Assembly (NCBI GenBank): GCA_022578605.1
Contig: MU394076.1
Location: forward strand, 186,001-250,000
DNA: 64,000 nucleotides
Reading direction: 5' to 3'
From: Camillea tinctor
Taxonomy: Eukaryota > Ascomycota > Sordariomycetes > Xylariales > Xylariaceae
Shown: positions 47,036 through 58,616 of the stretch, piece after piece
Position numbering within the stretch: the first letter of the stretch is position 1
Layout: each line of letters opens with the position of its first letter
The notes under the pieces: model-generated
Database searches by the model: none
Seen by the model: the letters and a program-made list of their open reading frames with translations, nothing else
What the model was told of the DNA's origin: nothing
Made by a program: the position numbers and the translations under genes

Positions 47036-49668
47036 TCAATGCATATCGACTAAACGACGATTCTTAGCTTGAAGTTGCCGAAACTTCTTGTCGAGGGTCT
47101 CATGTTGTTTCTTGGCCTGAGACCATACCGTCTCCGAATCTTCAACGCTCATGAGAGGTGTGCTGCCAATAGCAGGAGGGCCACTTTCAGGGTGCTCGAA
47201 ACCCGCATATCCGCCATCAGGAGAGCTAGTTCCAACTGGTGTGGCGCCAAATTCATCGGTCCTCCCCGAGAACATTTTTCTCTGATCTTCGATGGGCGGG
47301 TAGATCCAAGGCGCCAGTTGCTGCAAGTTGACATTCTTAGCGAAGTTGGCGTTATTGCCCATAGACTTGTAGCTTCCAAGGTTCAAGGATGGAAGAACAT
47401 GTTGGTTGATGCAGCTGATGGCCTCCTCTCGGTGCATCTTTCCAACCGGATCGCTGGGATAGTTATCTGGACCTACCGGAAAGAAGGACGGTGTCCCATT
47501 AGGAACCGCCCTATTCTTAACCAAACTGAAGCCACTTGCTGGGGCATGCCGAGGAGCAGAGAAAGCTGTGGGACGAGCGCTATCTGCTCTCAAACGGTCC
47601 TGAAGCGCGAGGAATAGATCGGCTTCGTCCACTGTCAAATTAAGAAGACAGTCTCCGTTCGGGGTAAGAAGTACCGTGTGATCGTCAACAACCTTGCGAA
47701 CAGGCTGGAAGGCGTTGAGCTTCTCTTCGTCTTCCTTCGTGACGATCTGCTTCAGAGTCGGCGGGAGAGAGGCCGGGACTTTGCCATTAAAATCGGCCCG
47801 GTAGCCCTGCACCGGTTTGAAGAAACTAATTTTCTCGGCATCAGGTAGTCCCCCGTTCTCGACTAGCGCACGGAATACATCACGTAGATTCGGGATATCA
47901 CCAATGTCCTCGTCTACTGGTTGCTCTTGTGTTGTGTCCGGGGCGTGACTGACAAAGCTCGGAGTTAGAACTGTAGTCTTAGTAGATTCATTCAACTTGA
48001 TGGAGGTGTCAATAGGGGTAGGACTCTTAGGTGGGCTCTTTGGCTCCTTGACCTTTTGTTCTTTAGTCTTTGAAGACTCCCCTGCCGGATTGGCGTTCCT
48101 CGAACTTTTGCCGGTCTTATCGGCTGCATCTGTAGGTTGTACTATAGCACTCCTCTGAGCTACGGATGTAACTACATTGGACTCTGGAGCAACGGGCGTT
48201 TCAGGCCTGCTCGATGCCCGGCTTATCGGAGTCGCCTTCTTCTCTTTCTTTTGCTTCTTTTTCCTGCCAAGAATAGGAGCAATTTCTACCTCTTGCTCGA
48301 CAGGCTTCGATTCAGCAATCTGTACCGCGGCTTCCTTCGAAGCCTCTTTGCGTTGTTTACGTTGTTGGCTTTTTGTGGTAGCGCGTATAGAAGCAGAACC
48401 GACCTTCGAAGGTGGTGGAGAGCTAGTCCGGGATGCCGAAACAGAAGCACTAATGATTGACGCAGTATCCGAAATGATCTCACTTACGGGCGTTGCAGGG
48501 CGGTGGGCTGAGCTAGCAGCTGAACGGATCGAGGCAACAGCTGCGGGGGGTATATTGACCGGTGAAGCCTCCGCCTTTGGCGTTTGTACAAGCCGAAGTG
48601 TTTTTGGTGCCGCTTTGGCCAGTGGGGAAGATACTGAGGCAGTAGTGGGAGTCGGTAAAGCCGAGCCGGTTTGTAGCTTGCTGCTTTGTATGGCACTTGA
48701 AGTTTGTCCAGAATGCTTCTCTAATCCACTAGCTATTTCTGGGGCGCCGGCCTGGGATGTGGTTTTGGTGGCAGCAGCAATGTCTAGTATGCCAGGTATA
48801 GGTCTCTTCTCGGGCTTCTTGGAAGTCTTATCAGATATAGGAGTCTTACTTGGCGATGCTTCCTGCTTCTTTCCAGAGACTGTCTTAACGGACTGTGCTG
48901 GCTTCAAAGGCAAAACTGGGGTTAGTTTTGAGGGCGAGCTCGTCTTGACAGAGTCTAGGGCAGGGAAGTCTTCATCCTGCAAGAGCTTCCCCTTCAAGGG
49001 CTTTGAGGCTTGTATAGCAATGTCTTTTGCAAGGCCAGTCGTATTAGCAAACTCTTTGATGCTCTTCTTTGCGTCGGTGTCAACGGATGTGTCGTCTTTG
49101 CTAGCTGAGGCGGCGGACTTTAACGTTGACTTTGGCATAAGTGGTGTGACAGGGCGTGGAAGAGCGGGCGTAATTGGACGGACTGGAATCGTGCTCGAGC
49201 CTGTCTGGTGTGGGGTCATAGGGCTTGACGTCCTCTCACTGAGCTGAACCGACGGGTGGGCGTGGCTTAAGCCGAGCCCAGGAGGGAAGGACGGAGTGTT
49301 TACGCGATCTCCTGGGATGAATCCCGGTGGTTCAGACGAATAAGAATCCGAGACCAAGGCATCGACCGATGAGGAAGCCTCGTCGAAAGGAAGCTGGTCG
49401 TCGTCTAGAAGAAGAGCACGCACGTCAGCCTCGGAGATCAGATTAATGGTGGGCTACAGAATGAACGAGATAAAGAACGAGCACGCGTCACATGACAAGC
49501 CTCCATCGTCGCCTTCCACATATTATACATGATGACAGCACCAGCGTAGAATAAAGGGATATGCTATATTGGTCAACCTCTGAGGTGTGGCCCTGGGGCT
49601 TGATCTGCTTGTTAACGTACATGAAAAAACACTGTGGAAGACGACGATGGCTTGCCTGACGTGACCAT
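47036..49668 (-). CDS. Large low-complexity protein, separate gene or C-terminal part of NOT4
   Basis: The main exon is 47036-49453. A possible 16-codon first exon (49621-49668, MVTSGKPSSSSTVFFH, donor GTACGT) joins PTINLISEADVRALLLDDD in phase 0 after a CTGTAG acceptor, giving 821 aa. The middle is disordered and rich in S, T, P and K, with PPGL and EDFPAL short motifs and basic KQRKEASKE and GRKKKQKKEKK stretches. The C-terminal ~270 residues look folded (LRDVFRALVENGGLPDAEKI, LLTPNGDCLLNLTVDEADLF, REEAISCINQHVLPSLNLG, APWIYPP), ending in a helix. It lies directly behind NOT4 on the same strand. A strong branch point and acceptor at 49404 would splice in frame to a GTGGGT donor at 50070 in NOT4. 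That would make this the C-terminal half of a ~1500-residue NOT4, a size I associate with filamentous fungi. I cannot decide between the two models from sequence alone. Confidence 0.7.
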
Positions 49669-50014
49669 TATAACCGTATGATGCGTGAGAAAAGAAAAGG
49701 AAAAACTGAAATCAAACGCCAGAAATGAAGTTCTGTATCATCTGATGGCAAAGCCCTGGTCGAGAAGCCCCGTCGTTTCCAAGAGCAAGTGCGTGACGCC
49801 AAATGCAACCCTAACCCGTTCCTGGGCCGACCATGCCTCTGCAAATGCTCGCTCAAACAAATGTGGCGGAATGTTCCGATTATCTCTCCCTGACCCTTTC
49901 CGAGAACCTTGAACGCCCATACATAAGATAGTAAAAAAGAGGATAAATAACCCTTCGCAGAAACCAAACGAAATCAAATGTGCTGTCCTTACTCCACAAG
50001 CTCTATAAAGGCGG

Positions 50015-52594
50015 CTACCATCTGTTGTATCCGCCGCCGCCACCATACATGGTGTTTGGGTTGTACCCACCTTGGGTTTGACCACCAAACAGCCCCTGCC
50101 CGACTCCGATGTTGGTGCCCGGTTGTTGATGGTGCATTCTCGCCTGCAGGATACTCGGGTCCGCAAGATCTACTAAGGCACTCCCCCCAGAGGAGGAAGT
50201 GTTAGCGTGTCTGTGCTTCTTTCCCTTCTTCTTCTGCTTAGGTCCGTAGTCCGGGAAAGCTCCAGGCTGGGTAGCATAGAGCGATGCCAGGAGGCCCGGA
50301 GCCGGAGCAGGAGCTGGGGTGGAGGAGGTGGAAGATGGATATTGGTTATGAAAAGAAGAAAAGTACTCACGCTTTCCTGCATCATGGGCCTGGCTACTGC
50401 CTGCTCCCCTTCCTCGAATCAGAGACTGTAAAAGCTCGTTCGAATTATCCTTAGAGGCCGCACTGAAGGCTGACCCGCCAAAGGAGTGGCCTTGTCCAAA
50501 CATGCCACCGGTTACCGGGGGCGTACCAGACGACTTGAGTCCAGGAGGGGGTCCCGGCACCGACGTGGTATACAGCTGACTACCAGGTTGCGATCGATAT
50601 GACGAGGGCATCATAGACGTCTGCTGAGCCATATATCTCGGATCTCCGGTGGACTTTACGTTGACAGAGCCGCCCGTGTTCTCGTTGGCGAAGCTAAACC
50701 GGGACTGCTGGCGGCCATGGCCTTGACCTTGAAATAGCGACGAGGGCTGGGAAATTCCGGGGGGCATTTGGTCCGCAAAATTACCCTGAGGTCTCATGAA
50801 TAGTTGTTGTTGCGGCGTCATAGTACGGCCGCCGATAGATCCAACAGCAGCAGAGCCTTGGCCGAATCCGGTCAGGGATGGTCCAAAAAGGTCATTTGTA
50901 CCAGCCCGCTGGATCGGCGGCTGGGCTGGATTCCGCCTCTGGTCATAGCCCACACTATTACGACCGTGATCTCGATCTTCCGGTTCTCCACCTAGAGCTA
51001 AACTACCACTTCCAGGTTCTCCTTCGGAAGGCTCGAGGGGGTCGGCCTGCTCCTCATGCTCACCCAACCGGTTCTCATCTTCGTCACGCATGGCCCGCCG
51101 CCGCTCACTGCCGTTCACATCAAATAGAGGTGGAAAAGAGTCACCTTTATCCTTGGGCGGCGCAAAAGCACTAGAGGGACAAGTAGCTAGTACCTTTATT
51201 AAATCATGAGAGCCCCATGAGTCAGTGAGGTTGGTGGTTGGCGGAGCCTTGGTGGCTGCAGGTATAGGAGTGGCCTGATCAGAAGACTCTGTAGCGGGCT
51301 GTTTTTCTGCTTTACGATTAGAAGCCTCTGGAGCCGGTGACGTATCGATGGCTTCTTGTGTTGATTCAGCAGTGACAGGTAGTGAGGTTGAGATAGCAGG
51401 GCTGGAGGCAGCACCACTAGTTGCATGACTGCCTCGTCTGCTTCGTTGCTGCGTACTGCGTGCCCAATTTGCCGATGGCGGTAAGGCAGGGCCATCACCA
51501 GCATCCGAACCTTCTTTGCTCGAGGTCCTAGCCATAGGTTGCGACGACAGAACACCCGAGGGCGGTGGACGTGGGGCTGACCGAGAGGATGATGCTGCAT
51601 TGTTTAGAGGGCGTTGGGTATGGACACTATTCAAGGATGACAAATCCTGGCGAGAATAACTGTCCTCTTCATCACCCTGTTCATGCAAGAACATGCACTG
51701 CCGGTTACCACATTGTTCGTGTCTCAGCCATGCCGAACAGTACTTGGTCGTGCCTAGCTGAGCCTTCAGGATACGATCGCCGTTCTGGGAGCCGTGTACG
51801 GCCTGGATGCATCGCGCCGCGTCTTCCTTCTTCTCAAAAGTAACGTATATGCCAAGAGATTGCTGCTGACCATCGGAGGATTTGCGATTGCTGATGGAGA
51901 TCTTTTGGATGTTACCATACTGGCCAAAAAACTCGGGCTTGCGCAACGTCTTGAGAAGTTCATCCTCGCGAACTGTAGGGGTCAGGCCGGTTACGTAGAC
52001 CAGGTTTTTCTGCACAACGCGAACACCCTGGAGATTCTTCCGACTCTCCTTTTCGGCCTCCCGCTTCTGGACCTCCTTCTGCCGCTGTTCAGTTGCTCGC
52101 TTCTTCTGGTTCTTCTGAATGTTGGCTCGGAATTCCGCCTCCCTAAGGTATGTTAGTTGAAAGTAATGCCATGCTCACCAATAACCAATGACGTACTCTT
52201 CATGGGTGACAACCTTCCATTGTATGTCTTTTTCGTCGTAGGGCCGTCGACATGCGGGGCAAAGTCCATTTAGGTTGTTCTTGAGGTTATTGAAGCAGAA
52301 CTGACAGATCTAGAGGGAAAGGAGACTTGTTCAGTAATGGATTCGCTAGTTGGGGGAGGGGTTCAAGCGGATCCTCACCTGATAACCACATGGACACGGA
52401 CGGAAATTTCTGTCGGATAGATCAAACTCCTCAATACAGAGAGGGCTAAAGAGAGAGAGAAGGGTTAGCATGGTTATACACAACGGAACCCCAGAGCAAT
52501 AGGCAGGATAGGTAAGGTCATAGGTAGAGGTATTGATGGTAGTGGCGTACCAGGTATCCTCCTCGTCATCGATGAAGCTGTCTTGAGGAGCCAT
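50015..52594 (-). CDS. NOT4: NOT4 RING E3 ubiquitin ligase of the CCR4-NOT complex
   Basis: Exons 52551-52594, 52379-52445, 52197-52309 and 50015-52142 give 783 aa, ending at TAG (50015-50017). Residues 15-60 form the C4C4 RING typical of Not4 (CPLCIEEFDL, CPCGYQICQFC, LCPACRRPYD). A basic coiled linker follows, then an RRM from about 118 (KNLVYVTGLTPTVREDELLK ... GIYVTFEKKEDAARCIQAV), then a CCCH finger (C-x8-C-x4-C-x3-H in KYCSAWLRHEQCGNRQCMFLH). The rest is disordered, with PPGL, LLQSLIRGRG and KQKKKGKKHRH motifs, ending in YGGGGGYNRW. Not4 ubiquitinates ribosomal and misfolded proteins and couples CCR4-NOT to stalled ribosomes. A 57-nt in-frame segment at 50314-50370 has GTGAGT...CCCCAG ends and may be an optional intron. 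The 3' end may instead splice into the downstream frame. Confidence 0.93.
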
Positions 52595-54248
52595 GTTGGG
52601 CGTTGGTAGTTGAGAATGGGTAAGGATGATGTATCTCGATATGGAAGGAAGACTACCAGCGTGTTTCGCGTTTCTGGTGAGTCAGCCTCGAAAACCTGTC
52701 GCAGGCAAGGTGGTACGGTGAGTAGATGGGTGTGGTTGGCCGAGGCGCGTCGGGATTTTGGGTTGGATGGGATTAAGGTCGGGTGGTTATGCAAGGTGTG
52801 TGTTAAGAAGAAAAAAAAACGGTGGTTATATTGGGGATGCCAAAGCAAGCAGTACCTCTTGGGAATAAACGCCTGCGGGAAAATACAAGAAAAAAAGTAG
52901 AAAAGACAGGTGTGGGATTTGTTGGCGGAGTTGTGGTAAGAAAAAAAAAAATGGCCAGAGTCTTCTCTTTTTTCTAGGATGTATGTGGAGGTGAGATAGA
53001 TGGTGGTGAATTGGAGACCGTGAACGGGATGCAAAGGTAAAAAGAGGCAAAGGAGGTCTAAACTTGAGAGGACCTTCTGTTTTTGCGCTAAAGTTACTCC
53101 AAATCTGGTTTAGCTTTGATTTGGGCTTTTTTTTTTTTTTCCTTTTTTTTTTTTTGCCTCAGCCTATCCAAGCCAGCTCTTACCTTCTTGTAGTGTAATT
53201 TTTTGTAGGTACATACAGTACCAAGTTTACTGGTAGGGTAACAAGAGCTCCAATCATTTCAAGTCTCCATGCACACTCCATGCAAGTTTGTCCAACCAGC
53301 CAGCGAGTTGCACACGTCTAGAAGAATCGAACGTAGGCGGGGGCAACCACAAAAAAACCGAATGGGAAATCCTTCGCAACCTTACCCGATATTTATCCCC
53401 TCGCACATATACCCAATTGCCAACATATAGCAAAGTACCTGGTAAGTACCTTATATGCTTAAATCCTAATGGATTTTTATTTGTGTTTTTATTTTATTTT
53501 AATTTTTTCTTGTGATATTTAATCAGTAGTGCACACAAGTATTAAATACCAAGATATCTCTAAAATATTTTACAAGTGCTTACCATATAACCTTATATAT
53601 ATCTACCTAGGTTAGTTCTCAATATGAGGTATATCAGGTAGGCTTGGTAAGTGTAATCAAAATTTCCCAAGTATACTATGGTGCTTATCGTGGCGTAGGT
53701 AGTATGATTTCAAATTGTCTGATCAATCAGTTCATCACTAGGTTTGAAATGAACTTATGTGCTACGTCGTTGAAGCAAGTAACGTCACCAATGCGATAAA
53801 GCGCTCCAATAGCTTGTAAGCGTGCAACGTCTAGAGACAACTTCATAGGTGACTTTTCTAGCAGGTGGACCCACCAAAAGCCCTGTACTTCAAGTTATGT
53901 CTTATGTAAGTCAGGTAGAACTAGCGTGGAGGACCGCGATAACATTGTTCCACTCTTCGTTTCGGTGCCAGGGTCTCGAGGTCGTGCCCCCCATCAATTT
54001 GATTCATTGATTAGGTAGGTACTCCGTAGGTCAAAGTGCAGTGACCTACGGGATGTACTACCTTAGTAAGGCCCCCACTTCCCAACTCTAAAGTTCCGTC
54101 ACTTACCTAAGGTGCAATCAGAAGCCGTCTATTAAACATCCAACATCCATTCTACATCCCTCCCCGAATACTATCTCCCATGGTTGTCAATCTATTGTAA
54201 TACACTGTCGCCACCCAATTGGCCCGCCAGCCACTTCCTACACACATC
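52595..54248. promoter_or_regulatory. Divergent intergenic region between NOT4 and Nuo-30.4
   Basis: Two outward-facing promoters. Poly-T tracts near 53128-53154 and poly-A tracts near 52810 and 52940 lie on the NOT4 side. AT-rich sequence with TACCTAGGTTAG and TAGGTACTCCGTAGGT words occupies 53400-54040. No gene supported. Confidence 0.45.
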
Positions 54249-55279
54249 ATGGCGACCAAGCTCTGCCGCAGCAGAGCTTTCGCTTCAGCTCTGCGGCCCG
54301 TGAAGCCCTCACTATCGTCCCGCGGCGACCAGGTTGTACGCTGCATTGCCTCCACGGCCAGCCGGAATGTCGCCATGCCCAAGGATGTCGAGAACATGCG
54401 AACCGCACCCCGCGACCATCCCAAGGTCCTGAAAGCTCCCCTAGTGAACCCTGCCGATAAGTACGATACCAAGGCCGACGACCTGCACCGTTACGGGTCC
54501 TGGCTCATGGGCTGCATGCCCAAGTATATCCAGCAATTCTCTGTCTGGAAAGACGAGCTGGTTATCTACATTTCACCTTCCGGAGTCATACCCGTCTTTT
54601 CTTTCCTCAAATGTGAGACCTGACCTTTTTTGTATTTTTGTTTTTTTTAGCAGCAGTAATAGTAACAGCTAATACTGCTGCTGCTGCTTTTCGAACTGCA
54701 TACTCTTATAAAGTTAGAGCGATGGCTTGTCTTGTCACGTCTTGTTTTTGCTGACCTCGGAGGAATATAGACAACACGGCTGCCGAGTTCACCCAAGTCA
54801 GCACCGTAACGGCCGTCGACTTCCCCACCAAGGACCAGCGCTTCGAGATCGTATACAACCTGCTGAGCGTGCGCCACAATGCGCGCATCCGGGTCAAGAC
54901 GTACGCCGACGAGGCGTCTCCCGTGCCGAGCATCACCCCCTTGTTCGACGGCGCCAACTGGTATGAGCGCGAGGCCTACGACATGTTCGGCATCTTCTTC
55001 GTCGGCCACCCCGACCTGCGCCGCATCATGACCGACTACGGCTTCGAGGGCCACCCCCTGCGGAAAGACTTCCCCCTGACCGGCTACACCGAGATCCGGT
55101 ACGACGAGGAGAAGAAGCGCGTCGTCACGGAGCCGCTGGAGATGACCCAGGCCTTCCGCAACTTCGAGGGAGGCTCTAGTGCCTGGGAGCAGATCGGTCC
55201 TGGACAGGACCGCAAGCCGGACACTTTCAAATTACCTACGCCGAAGCCTGAGGAGAAGAAGGAGGAGCCTAAGAAATAG
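54249..55279 (+). CDS. nuo-30.4: Complex I 30-kDa subunit (Nuo-30.4/NDUFS3), mitochondrial precursor
   Basis: Exons 54249-54612 and 54771-55279 join through a 158-nt intron (GTGAGA donor, CTGAC branch point, ATATAG acceptor) to give 290 aa. The N-terminal ~35 residues ([19 protein letters not shown]...) are basic, Ser/Ala-rich and free of acids, as in a matrix-targeting presequence. The mature protein has the NuoC/NDUFS3 fold: [19 protein letters not shown], then the family signature [40 protein letters not shown] and [15 protein letters not shown]. This is a peripheral-arm subunit close to the quinone-reducing module of NADH:ubiquinone oxidoreductase. The C-terminus is a charged Lys/Glu/Pro tail. 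The start is the ATG directly before the presequence. Family length and motifs are complete. Confidence 0.97.
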
Positions 55280-56123
55280 ACACCAGCTTCGAATCTTGTA
55301 TGCATATATCAATGTGGAATAACCAACACTAATGAAGTGTCGTGTTTCTTGATTAGTGTGATGTGCCTGTTTTGCAATTGGTGGGAGTAATGACAATTCA
55401 AAGCGAATATGTGATACTCCCATCATGTCGTAGCACTACCGTCTAATTTTTTCGTGAATGGGATAGGCATCTAGTGCAGATTCTCAGGAGTAGTATACAT
55501 TGATACGCACCTATAATACTCTCCTCTATTTGAGCCTATAAGTTAGGAGGAACTGGTACTCTCACAAAGTTGCCCGTGCTTCACTATAATAATCAAGTGG
55601 TAACCACATATCGACAAACCAATAGTAAAGTGCATTTGCGCCTCCGTCATGAAACATTGTTAAAGGGCACACTTGTAAAAAATCCATATAAGCGAGTTGT
55701 TCCTAGACATTAAACCAACGCAACTCTCCCCCAACCGACCGTTCCGACCATCCCATAAAGAGGTACTTAGCTAGACTAGACGTAGAAAGGACGTACGTCC
55801 TCTGGTTTTTATATAGGAAAGGAGAAACAATAAAAAGGAAACAAGGAGATAAGCCTCGCGGCTTTTTACACAGAAAATGTACCTACCTGCCCATTCCCCC
55901 GATCCATCCATCCGTGAGAAAACAACTAGAACAAAGCAAGCCTTGCCTAACCAACAACAGCCATCCCTTTAGCCTCCTTTACTCCCTCCCAATCGATCAA
56001 TTATACATATATAACCTAGCCCCTAGCCTATACCTAATAACATACCAAACACAAACCGCCCCCCTGAAACCCTCACAAGCAATCAACGAGCCACTCCATC
56101 AAGTAACCTAGCCAAGTTCAGTC
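55280..56123. other. Convergent intergenic region
   Basis: 3' flanks of Nuo-30.4 and of the PUA/ASCH-like gene. AT-rich with C-rich patches near 55720 and 55980-56070. The 65-codon frame at 55914-56111 has no recognisable features. Confidence 0.4.
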
Positions 56124-58616
56124 TCAATCCGACTGCTCATCCGCCGAATCCCAAATAATCGGCGGCGGCTCCTCGAACTCCTGGTTCACGAGGCTATCGG
56201 GCAGCATCTGGCTGCGCGTGGGGAACTGCGACGACCGGAGAGACGAGGAGGAATAGTGCTGTCTCTGGCTGCGTCGTCGACCTGCAGCCGGACTGCTGCT
56301 GGTCCCGCGGTGGGAGCGCCGCGACTGGCTCGACGCGTTGGGTAGCGTGCGGGAGGCCGTAGGCGACGAGCCCGGGCTTGAGGACTGGCTCGCGGTCGTG
56401 GCCTGGGAGGGTCGCACACCCCGCGACCGCTGGCTTGGGAGGAACGCGGGGAGCTCCTGGGCGGGTCCGGCGGCGGAAGAGCCCGACTGCGTTTTCGGGA
56501 GGGCGGGCTTGACAAAAGAGCTGGCGTCCCCAGCACCGGTAGCTTTTGGCTGCGCCCTCGGCGGCTTGCGCGGTGTTTGGCTCGAGGGGACTACTTCGTC
56601 GTCGCCATCAGCGATTACGGGGGGTGGGTGCTGCGTCGAGTAGTCCACGTCACTCTGGAGCTGGGCCCGGAGCTCTTGTGACTCGGTTATGCGAGGGCTG
56701 CTCGGCAAGAGTGCTAGGTCTCCGGCGTCATCCCCGAATAGAGCACACCTTAGGTTTGCCGTGAGCTCCCCAACCACTGCCGGTGGGATGAAGGCGTACT
56801 TCTGGGGGGCAGAGGACACCCAGCCCTTGTTCTTCATCTCCTCTAGCGATACTGGGTTGTTGAGCTCGTAGATCTGGAGAACCTCGTATGCATATTTCAT
56901 GGCTTGCTTTCCCTGGTTAAATTCTGCATTGCCGATTCCTGTCTCGTCTTGGATCTCCCCAGGGACCTTGGGTGGTCCGAAAATACACATGTACTTCAAT
57001 TCATACACAAGCTTTGTAATGTATATCCAAATTCGAGATACTTCGGGAGGTATCTTCCAGGATCTGAACTCGTGGTCCTTGGTCCTATCGACTATCTTGC
57101 CCACATGTTCAGGGTGAAGGGAAACCATGATATCAGAGCGTGGGGTCTGGGGCCCAAGAGCGTAGATAGCCTCAAGTGGTAAACGTTGGCTCTCATAACC
57201 TTGGGTGTACATTATGTCTTGTGTGGCTGATGCATTCCTTGCTATTGGTGTCCTATCCGTATTCCCCTTTTGAGGCGTTGATATTGGTGTTCTCTCTATT
57301 ACAGAGGGCGGTGATGATGCAGGCTGAGCCTCTTTCTCTGCAAGGCTGACACGCGGGGTTGCGTCTTGTTCTGGCTCAGGTGTAGCTGCATCTTCCGGGG
57401 TCATCTCTGTGCCAAGTTCATCACTTAGTTGATGATGCGAGAAGACGAGTTCGGCCTGCGTCTCCTCCCCAATTTCACCGTAGCAGGTTTCTGGCGGCTC
57501 TGGATCGTCCATTGGATTGGTATGGGTTTTGGGCCGCCTCGAGGGAGTCTCAGGTGGCTCTTCAGTATCCCCATATTCATCTTCTGTGTCTTCGGGATCT
57601 TCATCGGAGTCGGGAACCTCGTGCAGGGGCTTCCGTCCCGTGTGCTTGATTACTTGCTTGGGAGTTTTTGGCTTAGTCCTTCCGGGCGTGATATTCTCCT
57701 TGTTCTCGGGTAGTTCGAAGCGAAGCCTCTTCGCTGGCGTGACCTGAGTGGTAGCCTTCTGAGTAGGTGTGGTAGGCGAGCTATGTATTGTGCTATAGGA
57801 GTCGGGTATAACCGCGTCTCTTGGTGTCCTTTGTAGCTTCTTGATAGCTGGAGACAGGGCAGCAAGTTTGGTCGACTTGGACTTCAGGGGGGAATTTTCC
57901 GCCGCTGGACTGTAGCGCATTAACATTGGCGTGAGCGGTGACTGGGACGAAGGAATTTCTGTCTTCTTCTGACGGTTTGATGGAGTAACTGATTTGACTA
58001 GATTTGGCACAGTTGATTCAACGTGTCTTTCAGTATCCAGAAGCTTTGATGCGCCGTCATTTTTCTCCTTTTTCTGGGGAGTTTTGATAAGTGGCATGTT
58101 CTCTTCATCGTCGTTGGAGTCATTGATCTGCCAGACATCCTCGTCATCTTCCTTCTTAGAGAGGAACTGGGTCAAGGTCTGTGTGTGGAAACTGTTCGAC
58201 GCACTCGCGCTGGAAGCATCTCCCATGGTTTTGCGCCGCTTAGAAGTTCTGCGCTCGCCGTCCATATTTAACTGATCTCCCGTAGTCTTTCTTCTAGGGG
58301 CTCTCGAGTCTTTGGCTTTCTTTTGCTGCTGCGGCTTAACTTTCTCCTCTTTCTCCTCCTCTTCCTCCTCTTTTTTCACAGACTTGGAATTCTTAGAAAT
58401 TTCAAGTTTGTTTTCTTCATCGTCCTCGCTGTCAGCAAGGCTCCAGTCAGGTTGCGCGGCAGAGGAGGTAAAGTCCATCTGGGTCAACGTCTCCTGTCTC
58501 ATCTTACGAGAAGGATCGCATCGTCCATATGTTTTGACGAATTGACGACGATGGGGGAATTTCTGCTGTTTGGGCGCAGCAGAGGTAGACTTGTACGAAC
58601 GTGATGGTGCGGGCAT
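56124..58616 (-). CDS. Probable nuclear protein with a PUA/ASCH-like domain
   Basis: Single exon, 830 aa. Most of the protein is disordered and charged: QTQ/TLTQ motifs near the N-terminus (RQETLTQMDF, HTQTLTQFL), an acidic/basic KKEEEEEEKEEKVK run, many S/T-P sites and a PDSDEDPEDTEDE acidic patch. Residues ~493-625 are a folded island. It starts DIMVSLHPEHVGKIVDRTKD, continues HEFRSWKIPPEVSRIWIYIT and FGPPKVPGEIQDETGIGNAE, and ends PQKYAFIPPAVVGELTANLR. The SLHP-x-H/I-x-x-x-K-x-HEFR pattern resembles ASCH/PUA-type nucleic-acid-binding domains. The Ser/Arg-rich C-terminus ends in a Glu/Pro-rich tail. A nuclear DNA- or RNA-associated role is inferred. I know similar uncharacterised fungal proteins but no established name. 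The start is supported by a conserved-looking basic N-terminus. Confidence 0.8.
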   Translation of the reverse strand: MPAPSRSYKSTSAAPKQQKFPHRRQFVKTYGRCDPSRKMRQETLTQMDFTSSAAQPDWSLADSEDDEENKLEISKNSKSVKKEEEEEEKEEKVKPQQQKKAKDSRAPRRKTTGDQLNMDGERRTSKRRKTMGDASSASASNSFHTQTLTQFLSKKEDDEDVWQINDSNDDEENMPLIKTPQKKEKNDGASKLLDTERHVESTVPNLVKSVTPSNRQKKTEIPSSQSPLTPMLMRYSPAAENSPLKSKSTKLAALSPAIKKLQRTPRDAVIPDSYSTIHSSPTTPTQKATTQVTPAKRLRFELPENKENITPGRTKPKTPKQVIKHTGRKPLHEVPDSDEDPEDTEDEYGDTEEPPETPSRRPKTHTNPMDDPEPPETCYGEIGEETQAELVFSHHQLSDELGTEMTPEDAATPEPEQDATPRVSLAEKEAQPASSPPSVIERTPISTPQKGNTDRTPIARNASATQDIMYTQGYESQRLPLEAIYALGPQTPRSDIMVSLHPEHVGKIVDRTKDHEFRSWKIPPEVSRIWIYITKLVYELKYMCIFGPPKVPGEIQDETGIGNAEFNQGKQAMKYAYEVLQIYELNNPVSLEEMKNKGWVSSAPQKYAFIPPAVVGELTANLRCALFGDDAGDLALLPSSPRITESQELRAQLQSDVDYSTQHPPPVIADGDDEVVPSSQTPRKPPRAQPKATGAGDASSFVKPALPKTQSGSSAAGPAQELPAFLPSQRSRGVRPSQATTASQSSSPGSSPTASRTLPNASSQSRRSHRGTSSSPAAGRRRSQRQHYSSSSLRSSQFPTRSQMLPDSLVNQEFEEPPPIIWDSADEQSD

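Noticed and set aside
48177..49247. 356-codon plus-strand open frame
   Set aside because: Antisense of the low-complexity frame behind NOT4; no recognisable domain, and the minus-strand frame is much longer and has a folded C-terminus.
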